Notes under the pieces: model-generated
Databases searched by the model: none
Told to the model about the DNA's origin: nothing
The model's input: only the letters and a program-made list of their open reading frames with translations
Origin: Catenovulum sediminis
GTDB lineage: Bacteria; Pseudomonadota; Gammaproteobacteria; Enterobacterales; Alteromonadaceae
Assembly: GCF_040270295.1 (NCBI RefSeq)
Contig: NZ_JBELOE010000270.1
Reading direction: 5' to 3' (one strand)
DNA length: 64,000 nt
Program-made: the position numbers and the translations under genes
Shown: positions 17,406 through 26,593 of the stretch, piece by piece
Layout of the letters: each line of letters begins with the position of its first letter
How positions within the stretch are numbered: position 1 is the stretch's first letter

Positions 17406-18238
17406 TAATCTAAAATCCTTTGAGTTTTATGCGGTATTATAATATCACGCCATGCTAATTTGACATCGCCAATCACAATAAAGTCTGGATTAGCCAACGT
17501 TTTTCTTTTGTTATAGCTTAACGCATTAAACTCGCTATCCAAAATGTTCCCACCCGCTTCATTTAAGATACAATGACTTGCACCTGTATCCCACTCACCG
17601 GTTGGTCCAACTCTTAAATAAAAATCAGCGCACCCTTCAGCTATCAGGCAGCTTTTTAAAGAGCAGCTGCCCAGCGCCACTCTTTCATACTGCTGCACAT
17701 TGCGAATATACTGATCGACCGTGTTGTTTTTTTGTACCCGCGAAACCGCCAATCGCAAAGAGTGATGATCTTCATGCTGTGTAACTTGAATGCGTTGCAC
17801 GCCAGATGCATCTTGCTTAAACGAACCATGTCCTTTAACCGCAAAATACCAAATATTTTTAGTCGGCCAATAAATCACCCCTAAGTTAGGTTCGCCGTCG
17901 ACGATTAATGCTATATTGACTGCAAAATCGCCGCTGCGAGAGACAAACTCTTGTGTGCCATCCATGGGATCTAACAGCCAATACTGATTCCACTTTTTAC
18001 GTTCTGCATAACTAACAGCACAAGATTCTTCTGACAATATTGGAATATGCGGCGTTAAGTTTCGCAGTTCATCCATTAGGACTTCATTCGCCGCATAATC
18101 GGCAGAGGTGACAGGTGATTCATCTAATTTATGGTAAAGTTCAAATTCACCTTGGTTATAAATGGCCATAATTGCCTCACCAGCCTGATGAGCAATTTTT
18201 TTAACATCGTCTAACAGTTCGATGGGGTGCGGTTTCAT
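17405..18238 (-). CDS. cysQ: CysQ, 3'(2'),5'-bisphosphate nucleotidase
   Basis: Magnesium-dependent phosphatase of the inositol monophosphatase fold that clears 3'-phosphoadenosine 5'-phosphate from sulfate assimilation. 277 residues with the metal site (LSEES, then DPMDGTQEFV) and the second motif EWDTGASHCIL. It lies between nudE (upstream, four bases) and the yceI-like gene (overlap). Confidence 0.93.
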   Translation of the reverse strand: MKPHPIELLDDVKKIAHQAGEAIMAIYNQGEFELYHKLDESPVTSADYAANEVLMDELRNLTPHIPILSEESCAVSYAERKKWNQYWLLDPMDGTQEFVSRSGDFAVNIALIVDGEPNLGVIYWPTKNIWYFAVKGHGSFKQDASGVQRIQVTQHEDHHSLRLAVSRVQKNNTVDQYIRNVQQYERVALGSCSLKSCLIAEGCADFYLRVGPTGEWDTGASHCILNEAGGNILDSEFNALSYNKRKTLANPDFIVIGDVKLAWRDIIIPHKTQRILD

Positions 18239-18242
18239 TATC

Positions 18243-18806
18243 TCACTTAAAATACTTTCGAGCTAAAAATAACGCTGCAACACTGCGCGCTTCGGTAAAG
18301 TCTTCTCGTTCCAGCAACTCATCTATATTATGAACTGACCAAGGCACAATATCCAAGGGTTCTGGCTCATCTCCTTCTAATTTTTCTGGATATAGTGATT
18401 TAGCTAACAAAATATGCATGCTAGAGCGAAAATATCCGGGTGCCATGGTTAAACTTTTCAGCGAGCTGATTTCTTTACAGCCCATACCAATTTCCTCTTT
18501 GAGCTCGCGGTCAGCCGCTTCCTCAGGTGTTTCCCCTTCATCAATTAAACCTTTGGGAAAGCCTAACTGGTAATCATGTGTACCTGCTGCATACTCGCGT
18601 ACTAAAATAAAGGTTTCATCATCTAGCATGGGTACCATCATGACAGCACCGTTACCTTTTCGATTACCTCTTAATCTCTCATATTCTCGCTCTTCGCCAT
18701 TGCTAAACTTCAGTTGCAATGTTTCTATCCGAAATAAGCGGCTTTGAGCAACAACTTCACTTTGTAAAATTAGAGGTAAGGTTTTCTCGTCGAGTCCTTT
18801 TTTCAT
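18243..18806 (-). CDS. nudE: NudE, ADP-sugar/NADH-type Nudix hydrolase
   Basis: Hydrolyses ADP-ribose, NADH and AP3A-type compounds. 187 residues with a complete Nudix box beginning GLIDEGETPEEAADRELKEE at about 95. Divergent from the HAD nucleotidase gene, as in E. coli, where nudE and yrfG also face apart. First gene of nudE-cysQ-yceI. Confidence 0.92.
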   Translation of the reverse strand: MKKGLDEKTLPLILQSEVVAQSRLFRIETLQLKFSNGEEREYERLRGNRKGNGAVMMVPMLDDETFILVREYAAGTHDYQLGFPKGLIDEGETPEEAADRELKEEIGMGCKEISSLKSLTMAPGYFRSSMHILLAKSLYPEKLEGDEPEPLDIVPWSVHNIDELLEREDFTEARSVAALFLARKYFK

Positions 18807-18812
18807 GTTTTC

Positions 18813-18821
18813 TGGTATAAT
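18813..18821 (+). promoter_or_regulatory. Extended -10 promoter for the HAD nucleotidase gene
   Basis: TGGTATAAT matches the extended -10 consensus TGnTATAAT. A transcript would begin near 18828, about 27 bases before the ATG at 18855. No good -35 is visible, which extended -10 promoters tolerate. It lies just outside the nudE start. Confidence 0.6.
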
Positions 18822-18854
18822 TTGCTAACTTTCAGTCAACATATACCATTAATC

Positions 18855-19529
18855 ATGAAGCTGCAATGGCAAGATATAGATACTGTATTATTAGACATGG
18901 ACGGCACTCTGCTAGACCTGCATTTTGACAATTATTTTTGGATGCAGCATTTACCCAATCGTTATTCCGAACTAAAAGGTCTTAACCCAATTGAAGTGAG
19001 CGAGGATCTAAATCGAAGATACCAAGATTTGCAGGGACAACTAAAATGGTACTGTTTTGATTATTGGGCTGAACAATTAGAGTTAAATATTATGCAACTC
19101 AAACACGAAGTGGTGCATTTAATTCAAATCAGACCCGGCGTGATAGAGTTTTTACAAGCTTTAAAAAACGCCCCTTTTAAAGTGATTTTGTTAACCAATT
19201 CACACCGTGATGGTATGCAGCTTAAATTTGATAAAACAGGCATTGACCTTTATTTTGACGAGATTGTCAGCAGTCATGATTACGGCTTTAGTAAAGAGCA
19301 GCAATTATTTTGGCAGCAAGCTGAACAACAACTCGGTTTCAATAAAACACGCAGTTTATTTATTGATGACAGTTTAGCCGTGCTCGCTGCGGCGAAACAA
19401 TTTGGTATTAAGCACATACTCGCGATTGATAACCCTGATAGCCAACAACCGAAAAGAGTCATTTCTGACTACAGGGCAATTAGTGACTATCAAGCACTGA
19501 CAGAATCACTTGCAAAATTTGTAGATTAA
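18855..19529 (+). CDS. yrfG: YrfG-like GMP/IMP nucleotidase (HAD family)
   Basis: 224 residues of the haloacid dehalogenase superfamily: motif I VLLDMDGTLLD, motif II LLTNSHRD, motif III lysine region and motif IV LFIDDSLAVL. The divergent position next to nudE fits E. coli YrfG, a 5'-nucleotidase acting on GMP and IMP. The ATG at 18855 was chosen over a TTG at 18822 that lies on the promoter. Confidence 0.88.
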   Translation: MKLQWQDIDTVLLDMDGTLLDLHFDNYFWMQHLPNRYSELKGLNPIEVSEDLNRRYQDLQGQLKWYCFDYWAEQLELNIMQLKHEVVHLIQIRPGVIEFLQALKNAPFKVILLTNSHRDGMQLKFDKTGIDLYFDEIVSSHDYGFSKEQQLFWQQAEQQLGFNKTRSLFIDDSLAVLAAAKQFGIKHILAIDNPDSQQPKRVISDYRAISDYQALTESLAKFVD

Positions 19530-19567
19530 TGTGTTCTGAAGGTTTTAAAAACGCTGGTCGCTAAATT

Positions 19568-19843
19568 TTATTTTAAGTAGTGGACTTTGATCAAATGATA
19601 ACCAAATTTAGTCTTAACAGGGCCCACTATCTCACCCGCTTTAGCAGAAAATACCGCAGCATCAAATGCTTTGACCATAGTTCCCCGCTTAAACTCTCCC
19701 AAATCGCCCCCCTTTTTGCCAGTCGGACAATTTGAATAACGTTTCGCAAGCATCGCAAAATCCGCCCCTTTTTCCAGCGCTTTTTGAATTTCAGCGATTT
19801 TATCTGGGTTGCGTGTCAGTATGTGTTGTGCCGAAGCAAACAT
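19568..19843 (-). CDS. ppiC: PpiC-like parvulin peptidyl-prolyl isomerase
   Basis: A single parvulin domain without signal peptide, so cytoplasmic; catalyses proline cis-trans isomerisation. Motifs: AQHILTRN at the N-terminus, CPTGKKGGDLGEFKRG and the C-terminal KTKFGYHLIKVHY. From the ATG at 19843, which has AGGA six bases upstream, it has 91 residues against 93 for E. coli PpiC. An in-frame ATG at 19882 would add 13 residues and is possible. Confidence 0.9.
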   Translation of the reverse strand: MFASAQHILTRNPDKIAEIQKALEKGADFAMLAKRYSNCPTGKKGGDLGEFKRGTMVKAFDAAVFSAKAGEIVGPVKTKFGYHLIKVHYLK

Positions 19844-19903
19844 CTGTTTTCCTGAACGTTTTTTACCTGCGTAAACGACCATAATTCTTCAACCTTAAAC
19901 ATT

Positions 19904-19928
19904 AAAAAGCCGGCTAATGTGCCGGCTT
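19904..19928 (-). terminator. Terminator of purA
   Basis: AAGCCGGC and GCCGGCTT form an eight-pair stem with a six-base loop; read on the minus strand it ends in a run of five T. It lies 32 bases beyond the purA stop and before the ppiC start. Confidence 0.88.
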
Positions 19929-19959
19929 ATCATTACATTCTGCTTTTTTTAATTCGTAT

Positions 19960-21255
19960 TTACGCAAATGGGTTTTGCAAAATCATAGTTTCGTTTCTAT
20001 CTGGGCCAGTAGAAACGATATGAATTGGTACTTCTAGAATTTCTTCTAAACGCTTTAAATAATTGCGCGCGGCTTGTGGCAACTTATCGTATTCTGTTAC
20101 GCCAAAGGTGTTGTCATCCCAGCCTGGCATCGTTTCATAGACTGGTGTTACCTTTTCATAGCCTTCTGCAGCCATAGGCGGTACATTACTGACGTTACCT
20201 TCTTTATCTTGATAACCAATACAAATTTTAACTTCTTTTAAACCATCTAGTACGTCAAGCTTAGTGACACAAAAACCGGTAATGGAGTTAATTTGCACAG
20301 CACGACGCATTGCGACTGCATCAAACCAACCTGTACGTCGCTTACGTCCAGTTGTTGCACCAAACTCATGACCTTTAACACCTAGATGTTGGCCCACCTC
20401 ACAATCGAGTTCAGTTGGGAATGGACCTGAACCGACACGTGTCGTGTAGGCTTTAACAATACCTAAAACATAATCTAAATAACAAGGACCAAAACCACAG
20501 CCTGTGGCAACACCACCCACTGTGGTATTTGAAGAAGTCACGAAAGGATAAGTACCATGATCGATATCAAGCAAAGTACCTTGTGCACCTTCAAATAAAA
20601 TCGATTCACCATTTTTACGGGCTTGGTCTAAAACTTCAGTTACATCAACAACCATTGATATCAAAGTGTCACGGTAAGACATTGCTTCGTCTAATACAGT
20701 CTGATAATCAACAGCTTCAGCTTTGTAATAATTAACCAACGCAAAATTGTGATATTCCATCACTTCTTTCAGTTTTGTCGCAAATTGCTCTGGACAGAAA
20801 AGATCACCCACGCGCAAACCACGGCGGGCCACTTTATCTTCATAAGCCGGACCTATGCCACGGCCTGTTGTGCCAATTTTGTTGTTACCACGAGCCGCTT
20901 CACGCGCTTGATCTAGTGCAATGTGGTACGGTAATATCAATGGACATGCTTCACTGATTTTCAGCTGTTTCTCAACCTGAACACCGCGCTGTTTGAGCTC
21001 GTTCATTTCTTTAAGCAAAGCTTCTGGTGAAAGCACGACACCATTACCAATAATACAAGTCACGTTATCACGTAAAATACCGGATGGTATTAAGTGCAAT
21101 ACGGTTTTTTCGCCATCAATAATTAAAGTGTGACCTGCATTATGGCCACCTTGATAGCGAACAACATAACTTGCCTTGTCAGTTAATAGGTCAACGACCT
21201 TCCCTTTACCTTCGTCACCCCATTGGGTGCCTAGAACAACAACATTTTTACCCAT
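19960..21255 (-). CDS. purA: PurA, adenylosuccinate synthetase
   Basis: GTP-dependent ligation of IMP and aspartate on the way to AMP. 431 residues, the normal size, with the N-terminal GTP site VVLGTQWGDEGKGKVVD, the IMP loop GHNAGHTL, TTGRGIGPAYEDK and the C-terminal VSTGPDRNETM. Downstream of yjeT as in E. coli. Confidence 0.97.
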   Translation of the reverse strand: MGKNVVVLGTQWGDEGKGKVVDLLTDKASYVVRYQGGHNAGHTLIIDGEKTVLHLIPSGILRDNVTCIIGNGVVLSPEALLKEMNELKQRGVQVEKQLKISEACPLILPYHIALDQAREAARGNNKIGTTGRGIGPAYEDKVARRGLRVGDLFCPEQFATKLKEVMEYHNFALVNYYKAEAVDYQTVLDEAMSYRDTLISMVVDVTEVLDQARKNGESILFEGAQGTLLDIDHGTYPFVTSSNTTVGGVATGCGFGPCYLDYVLGIVKAYTTRVGSGPFPTELDCEVGQHLGVKGHEFGATTGRKRRTGWFDAVAMRRAVQINSITGFCVTKLDVLDGLKEVKICIGYQDKEGNVSNVPPMAAEGYEKVTPVYETMPGWDDNTFGVTEYDKLPQAARNYLKRLEEILEVPIHIVSTGPDRNETMILQNPFA

Positions 21256-21368
21256 AATTCTGTGTCTTTTAAAAAAAGCAGGGCGCGGATTCTACCAATT
21301 TGCGCGCTTAAAATCATTAATAAAAGCAGAATAAATTAGCCCGTTTTGCACTAACTTATGTTCAACCA

Positions 21369-21551
21369 TCAGTTTAACCATAAAATGATAGTACCAACCA
21401 ATAGCAAGCCCCCTCCGATCACTCTCAATTGATTTGCCGGCAGTGTCGCCATCTGAATAAGATAACGCTTCCATTTGTTGGGGAATAAAAAAGGCCCAAT
21501 CCCTTCAAGAATCAAAAAGAGTGCAATCAGTTTTAACCAGTCAATATCCAT
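21369..21551 (-). CDS. yjeT: YjeT-like DUF2065 small membrane protein
   Basis: 60 residues from the ATG at 21551, which gives the family start MDIDWLKLIALFLILEG. Two hydrophobic helices (about 6-22 and 42-58) flank a basic loop FPNKWKRYL. Function unknown. Its place before purA matches E. coli, where it also follows hflC; here a foreign-looking gene separates it from hflC. Confidence 0.88.
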   Translation of the reverse strand: MDIDWLKLIALFLILEGIGPFLFPNKWKRYLIQMATLPANQLRVIGGGLLLVGTIILWLN

Positions 21552-21741
21552 AGTTTCATTATTAAATTTCAAGGTGAATTTCAGCTGTCTAATTAAGCTG
21601 ATAAAAGTGGAAAGCAAATCACACTTTAATCTAAACAACACTAAAATTATACAGCAGAGAATTGAAAGTTAAGCAAAATAATCTACATTGAAATAGTGAT
21701 ACACAAGTTCGTTAAACAAAAGCAATATACGGAAAACAAAA

Positions 21742-22764
21742 ATGTCTAAAAAAACAACACTCGCACTGCTTATCTCGGCGATTTTATGTGGATGTTCACT
21801 TGAAGTCGAAACCGATGAGGAAAACAACAATGAGCCTGATAATCAGGTACAAGACTCAGATAACGATGGTTTTAACGATAATGATGATCGATTTCCGCAT
21901 GATCCAAACGAATGGGCAGACGCAGATTTAGATGGTGTTGGCGATAATACTGACAACTGTTTGGAAATACCGAACCCAAATCAGTTCGATGAAAATCAGA
22001 ATTCAGTCGGCGATGCCTGTGATATTTTTGCATTTGATCAATCTGCAATTCCATTTACCTCAGACGAAGATAATTTAGAAGGGATAGTTGCTTGGAACGT
22101 CGGCGCACCTGCAATAGAGGATGAAAATACCGGCCATCGTATCCCAGACCCTTATTACCTCGAAAATATCAATGAATATGCATACTATTACCTAGCTTCT
22201 CGCGACTACGCACAAATAAACCCCAATAGCCCAGGTGTAATTGCCGCCACAGATGGTGCTATGACAGGATTTCCTCACTTTGCCAATGCAATGCAGACAT
22301 ACGGCTATAGTGAATCTGATATTAGGTTAAGATTTGGGTTAATGACATTAGGAGATGATGTTGAAGGTGTGGATTGGCAGTTAAACGGTGATACTGAGAC
22401 CCGTTATTACACCGGTGGTACTTTTTCTATCGAGTTAGATGAAATAGCAATCTTGTCCGGTGATATGCCGCAATTAACATTAGATATTAAATATAATGTT
22501 GCGCAAAACCCTTTAGACGATGAGATTTCCGGTATAACCGAGCCAGTTGATGCGCAAAGCATTAATGTGGTTGCGGATGATAATGTAATGCAGATCATGG
22601 CTGAAGCATTTTTAGCCGATGTAGCACAATCTGATGTCGGTTTAAGACTTGTTTTTGATTCAATTCAACCCGCAGGTCAATCAGAATATGAAGATGTGAA
22701 CAATGCTCGAGGGGGCGCGTATTTTGAGCCACAAAATGGTCGTTTGGAAATCGTACAAGACTAA
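21742..22764 (+). CDS. Lipoprotein with thrombospondin type 3 calcium repeats
   Basis: 340 residues. A lipoprotein signal ends at the lipobox LCGC (lipidated Cys18, followed by Ser, so probably outer-membrane sorted). Next comes an acidic linker and Asp-rich repeats of thrombospondin type 3 form (DSDNDGFNDNDDRFPHDPNE and DADLDGVGDNTDNC, about 38-95), which bind calcium. The rest (about 100-340) resembles no domain I recognise. It lies alone on the plus strand between hflC and yjeT, which are adjacent in E. coli, and has a terminator just behind it. Confidence 0.8.
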   Translation: MSKKTTLALLISAILCGCSLEVETDEENNNEPDNQVQDSDNDGFNDNDDRFPHDPNEWADADLDGVGDNTDNCLEIPNPNQFDENQNSVGDACDIFAFDQSAIPFTSDEDNLEGIVAWNVGAPAIEDENTGHRIPDPYYLENINEYAYYYLASRDYAQINPNSPGVIAATDGAMTGFPHFANAMQTYGYSESDIRLRFGLMTLGDDVEGVDWQLNGDTETRYYTGGTFSIELDEIAILSGDMPQLTLDIKYNVAQNPLDDEISGITEPVDAQSINVVADDNVMQIMAEAFLADVAQSDVGLRLVFDSIQPAGQSEYEDVNNARGGAYFEPQNGRLEIVQD

Positions 22765-22815
22765 CCCCTGATTAACGAACTGCCTTCAAAGGTGCCTTTA
22801 AGTGTTAAAAGATAA

Positions 22816-22852
22816 AAAAATCCCCTTTCAATTTTATTGAAAGGGGATTTTT
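22816..22852. terminator. Bidirectional terminator between the lipoprotein gene and hflC
   Basis: A long perfect stem: AAAAATCCCCTTTCAAT pairs with ATTGAAAGGGGATTTTT around a three-base loop. T-runs on both strands let it end both the plus-strand lipoprotein transcript and the minus-strand hfl operon. Confidence 0.95.
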
Positions 22853-22888
22853 ATTAATTTGTACTAATAGGCGGTTTGTTGTAGTCGA

Positions 22889-23764
22889 TTACTTACCAAC
22901 TTGCCCCATATACTTAAAGAATTCACCGTCTGGTTTCACCAACATTACGTCATTTTTGCTATGGAAGCTTTCTTTATATGCATCTAAGCTACGTAAAAAG
23001 GCGTAAAACTCTGGATTTTGGTTATACACATCGGCGTAAATCTTTGCCGCTTGTGCATCCCCTTCACCTTTAACCGATCTTAAATTACGTTCTGCATCGG
23101 CAATCATAACGGTAATTTTCGCATCAATATCTGCTTTAATAAACTCGGCTTGCTCTTTACCTTGCGATCTGTGCTCAGCGGCAACGGCATTACGCTCTGC
23201 ACGCATCCGATCATAAATGAAGCTACTTACCTCTTCTGGTAAGTTAATCTTCTTAACACGCACATCAACCACTTCTATACCTAACTCTTTAGCACTTTCG
23301 GCGACCAACAATAAAGCTTTATCCATTAACTCATCACGCTCGCCAGAAACAATTTCAGCGATCGTACGTGAACCAATTTCACTTCTTAGGCCATTGCTAA
23401 ACTTGCGGTCAAGTAACCCTTCTGCATTAGATTTAATGCCACTGGTCTTCAAGTAATAAGTTTCAAAATCCTCAATACGCCATTTAACATATGAATCGAC
23501 AATTAAATCTTTCTTTTCAGATGTTACAAAACGGTCAGCTTCACCATCTAAAGTTTGAATACGAGCATCTAAAATTCTCACTTTTTCGATCAATGGAATT
23601 TTTAAATGTAACCCTGGCTCGTATACCACAGTGGTGTTTTGGCTATCACGTTTTACTTTACCAAACTGGATAACAATCCCCCGCTGGCCTTCATTAATCA
23701 CGAACAAGGAAGAATAAGCAGCAATAAACACGCCTACGATAAGCGCTACTATTACATTTTTCAT
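22889..23764 (-). CDS. hflC: HflC, SPFH-domain regulator of FtsH
   Basis: Inner-membrane protein that forms a cage with HflK around the FtsH protease. 291 residues from the ATG at 23764, which has a strong GGAGG ribosome site; one N-terminal membrane helix (about 3-22), then the SPFH/band 7 domain and a coiled-coil rich in charged residues. Follows hflK by one base. Confidence 0.96.
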   Translation of the reverse strand: MKNVIVALIVGVFIAAYSSLFVINEGQRGIVIQFGKVKRDSQNTTVVYEPGLHLKIPLIEKVRILDARIQTLDGEADRFVTSEKKDLIVDSYVKWRIEDFETYYLKTSGIKSNAEGLLDRKFSNGLRSEIGSRTIAEIVSGERDELMDKALLLVAESAKELGIEVVDVRVKKINLPEEVSSFIYDRMRAERNAVAAEHRSQGKEQAEFIKADIDAKITVMIADAERNLRSVKGEGDAQAAKIYADVYNQNPEFYAFLRSLDAYKESFHSKNDVMLVKPDGEFFKYMGQVGK

Positions 23765-23765
23765 T

Positions 23766-24938
23766 TTAACGCCCTCCTGAGTAACGATTGCTTTCACGAA
23801 CACTTGAAGACTGATTGCTTCGTGATTGATTCACCGGCGGAGAATACTGCCCAGATTTTGGTGTCTGATCAGCTGTCGAGCTGCTTTGATTACTTTTTTG
23901 CTGCTCTAATATTTTATCCAAAGGCAGATAAATCATGTTGCCGCTCCCTTCAGAATCCAACAATATTTTTGTGGTATTAGAATATACCTGCTCCATAGTA
24001 TCTATATACAAACGCTGTCGAGTAACTTCAGGTGCAGCTTCATACTCAGGTAATAACTTTTCAAAGCGCGCAACTTCACCTCTAGCTTCTAAAATAACAC
24101 GTTGTTTGTAAGCTTTGGCTTCTTCTTCCATACGGCGGACGACACCTCGCGCTTCCGGCTCACGAGCCCTAGCATAAGCTTGTGCTTCCTGAATGTAGCG
24201 GTTTTCATCTTCCTGTGCAGCGATAGCATCATCAAATGCAGGTTTCACTTGCTCTGGCGGACGAACAGCCAAGAAGTTCATATCCACTACCTGTAAACCC
24301 AAGTTGTATTTATCTATGGTGTTTTCCAGCAATTGCCAAGTGCTTTGACGCACTTCTTCACGGCCTGTAGTCAACACATTGTCCATGGTGGTATGACCAA
24401 CAACATAACGTAATGCGCTGTCTGTAGCCTGACGTAAACTGTAAATTGGTTCGGTCACACTAAATAAAAAATCACGAGGATTTTCAATTCGGTACTGAAC
24501 TTCCATTTCCACCATAACGACATTTTCGTCTTTCGTTAACATCATTCCACTGGAAGTCAGAGAGGCTACACTTTCAACGTTTACAGGGATCACTTTATCT
24601 GCAAACGCCGGTTGCCATTGCAAACCAGGTTCAATAATGCTGTGAAATTGACCAAAACGTAATACAACCCCACGCTCTGCTTCGCGTATCGTTGATAAAC
24701 CTAAATAACCCCAGACAAACAAAAGTATAACAGCGACCAGTATTAATCCAGAGCTGCTAAATCCACCACCATTTTGTGGGTCAGATGAACCACCGCCACC
24801 TTTACCACCAAATGAACGGCGAATTTTCTTCATTGTGTCTTTATAGATTTCGTCTAAATCAGGTGGACCTTGATTCTTGCCACCACGATTTCCCCACGGG
24901 TCTTTGTTGTTACTATTACCCGGTTCGTTCCAGGCCAT
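23766..24938 (-). CDS. hflK: HflK, SPFH-domain regulator of FtsH
   Basis: Partner of HflC. 390 residues: a Gly/Asn-rich cytoplasmic N-terminus starting MAWNEPGNSNNKDPWGN, one membrane helix (about 65-85), the band 7 domain and a long helix, ending in a Ser/Gln/Asn-rich low-complexity tail. ATG at 24938 has TTGGAG upstream. Confidence 0.96.
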   Translation of the reverse strand: MAWNEPGNSNNKDPWGNRGGKNQGPPDLDEIYKDTMKKIRRSFGGKGGGGSSDPQNGGGFSSSGLILVAVILLFVWGYLGLSTIREAERGVVLRFGQFHSIIEPGLQWQPAFADKVIPVNVESVASLTSSGMMLTKDENVVMVEMEVQYRIENPRDFLFSVTEPIYSLRQATDSALRYVVGHTTMDNVLTTGREEVRQSTWQLLENTIDKYNLGLQVVDMNFLAVRPPEQVKPAFDDAIAAQEDENRYIQEAQAYARAREPEARGVVRRMEEEAKAYKQRVILEARGEVARFEKLLPEYEAAPEVTRQRLYIDTMEQVYSNTTKILLDSEGSGNMIYLPLDKILEQQKSNQSSSTADQTPKSGQYSPPVNQSRSNQSSSVRESNRYSGGR

Positions 24939-24953
24939 GATGCACTCCAATAA

Positions 24954-26240
24954 TCAATGAATAATAAATTTTTCTAATTGGTTTTGATGTGTTTTATTAA
25001 GACGATTCCAGTCTTCACTTTGCATCTTCACATCAACTAGCCAATCACCAATCTCGCTATAAGATTCTTGTTGAATACAATCTAATTGATACAGCACACC
25101 ACGCCATTGCTGTTCTGCTTGTGGTATCGCTAACTTGTATTCTACCATTTGACGCGCCAGTCTTTCTGATAAAGCGTCAAACAACAGCTCGCAGCCTTCG
25201 CCTGTCTGCGCTGACAGCCAAACGCGAATGACATTGCCTTCATCATCCCGGTCAATATGCGGCTTCACATCTTCCAACTGATCAATCTTGTTGTAAACCA
25301 AAATCTGCGGCACGTCATCGGCTTCAATTTCTTCTAGCACTTTACTGACGGCGTCAATATTCTCGGCTCGCCTGTCATCTGCAGCGTCAATAACATGTAG
25401 CTGCACATCTGCGTCCCGAGTTTCTTGCAGAGTTGCTTTAAATGCAGCAACTAGATCGTGTGGTAGATGCCGGATAAAACCAACCGTGTCGGCCAGTATC
25501 GCATCTCCAACTTCATCTAATTTTATTTTTCGCAAAGTTGGATCGAGCGTCGCGAATAATTGATCTGCTGCATACACTTCAGATTCAGTTAATCGGTTAA
25601 ATAAAGTTGATTTGCCGGCATTTGTATATCCAACCAAAGAGATAGTCGGTGTATCAGAACGTTTGCGCGCTCGCCTTCCCTGATCTCGCTGCTTTTCAAC
25701 TTTTTCTAGTCGACGTTCAATGTTTTTAATACGTCCGCGAATTAATCTACGGTCCGTTTCCAATTGAGTTTCACCTGGACCGCGCAGTCCAATCCCACCT
25801 TTTTGTCTTTCAAGGTGCGTCCAACCTCTGACCAAACGGGTCGAGATATGTTTAAGCTGCGCGAGTTCGACCTGTAAATTACCTTCATGGGTACGCGCTC
25901 GCTGCGCAAAAATATCTAAAATTAAAGTCGTTCTGTCCAACACCCGGCATTTCACTAAAGCTTCAACATTTTTTTCCTGCGATGGGCTTAGTGCGTGATT
26001 AAATATCACTACATTCGCTTCCAACGCAACAACCGCTTGTTGAATTTCCTCGGCTTTTCCTGAACCGACAAAAAATTTAGGATCCGGTTTGGCACGAGAT
26101 GCCGTAATAACAGCAAGGGATTCAACCCCTGCTGAGGACGCTAATAATTTCAGCTCATCTAAGTCTTCTTTGGCGACTTCATCGTCTAAATCAACATGAA
26201 CAAGTATCGCTTGATCGCCTGCTTTATATCTATCAAACAA
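24954..26240 (-). CDS. hflX: HflX, ribosome-splitting GTPase
   Basis: GTPase that splits stalled ribosomes under stress. 428 residues: the N-terminal HflX domain with the glycine-rich GGIGLRGPGETQLETDRR linker, then the G domain with G1 GYTNAGKST, G3 DTVGF and G4 NKID. The start is TTG at 26240, giving MFDRYKAGDQA, which aligns with the start of E. coli HflX. 26 bases after hfq. Confidence 0.96.
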   Translation of the reverse strand: MFDRYKAGDQAILVHVDLDDEVAKEDLDELKLLASSAGVESLAVITASRAKPDPKFFVGSGKAEEIQQAVVALEANVVIFNHALSPSQEKNVEALVKCRVLDRTTLILDIFAQRARTHEGNLQVELAQLKHISTRLVRGWTHLERQKGGIGLRGPGETQLETDRRLIRGRIKNIERRLEKVEKQRDQGRRARKRSDTPTISLVGYTNAGKSTLFNRLTESEVYAADQLFATLDPTLRKIKLDEVGDAILADTVGFIRHLPHDLVAAFKATLQETRDADVQLHVIDAADDRRAENIDAVSKVLEEIEADDVPQILVYNKIDQLEDVKPHIDRDDEGNVIRVWLSAQTGEGCELLFDALSERLARQMVEYKLAIPQAEQQWRGVLYQLDCIQQESYSEIGDWLVDVKMQSEDWNRLNKTHQNQLEKFIIH

Positions 26241-26266
26241 GCAACAAACCTCGCTCTTTAATATTT

Positions 26267-26524
26267 TTATTCAACTTCAGTATCGTTACTATAATTCGCT
26301 TGTGCATTCGGATTTGTCTGGAAAGGGCGAGCGGGTACAACAGTCGAAATTGCATGTTTGTACACCATTTGACTCACGGTATTTTTTAATAAGATAACAA
26401 ATTGATCAAATGACTCTACCTGCCCCTGCAGCTTGATGCCATTTACCAGATATATAGATACTGGGATTCGTTCTCTACGTAACGCATTTAAAAACGGGTC
26501 TTGTAATGATTGTCCTTTGGCCAT
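26267..26524 (-). CDS. hfq: Hfq, RNA chaperone
   Basis: Hexameric Sm-like protein that pairs small RNAs with mRNAs. 85 residues, with Sm1 (VSIYLVNGIKLQGQVESFDQ) and Sm2 (the YKHAIST motif) and a short C-terminal tail rich in Asn. The first 65 residues are nearly identical to E. coli Hfq. Between miaA and hflX as usual. Confidence 0.98.
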   Translation of the reverse strand: MAKGQSLQDPFLNALRRERIPVSIYLVNGIKLQGQVESFDQFVILLKNTVSQMVYKHAISTVVPARPFQTNPNAQANYSNDTEVE

Positions 26525-26593
26525 CGTCGGCTCCTTATTGTTTTTATTTAAAAAGCATTCTAGTAGTTAAGTTTATAATTAACTAGCGCTAAT

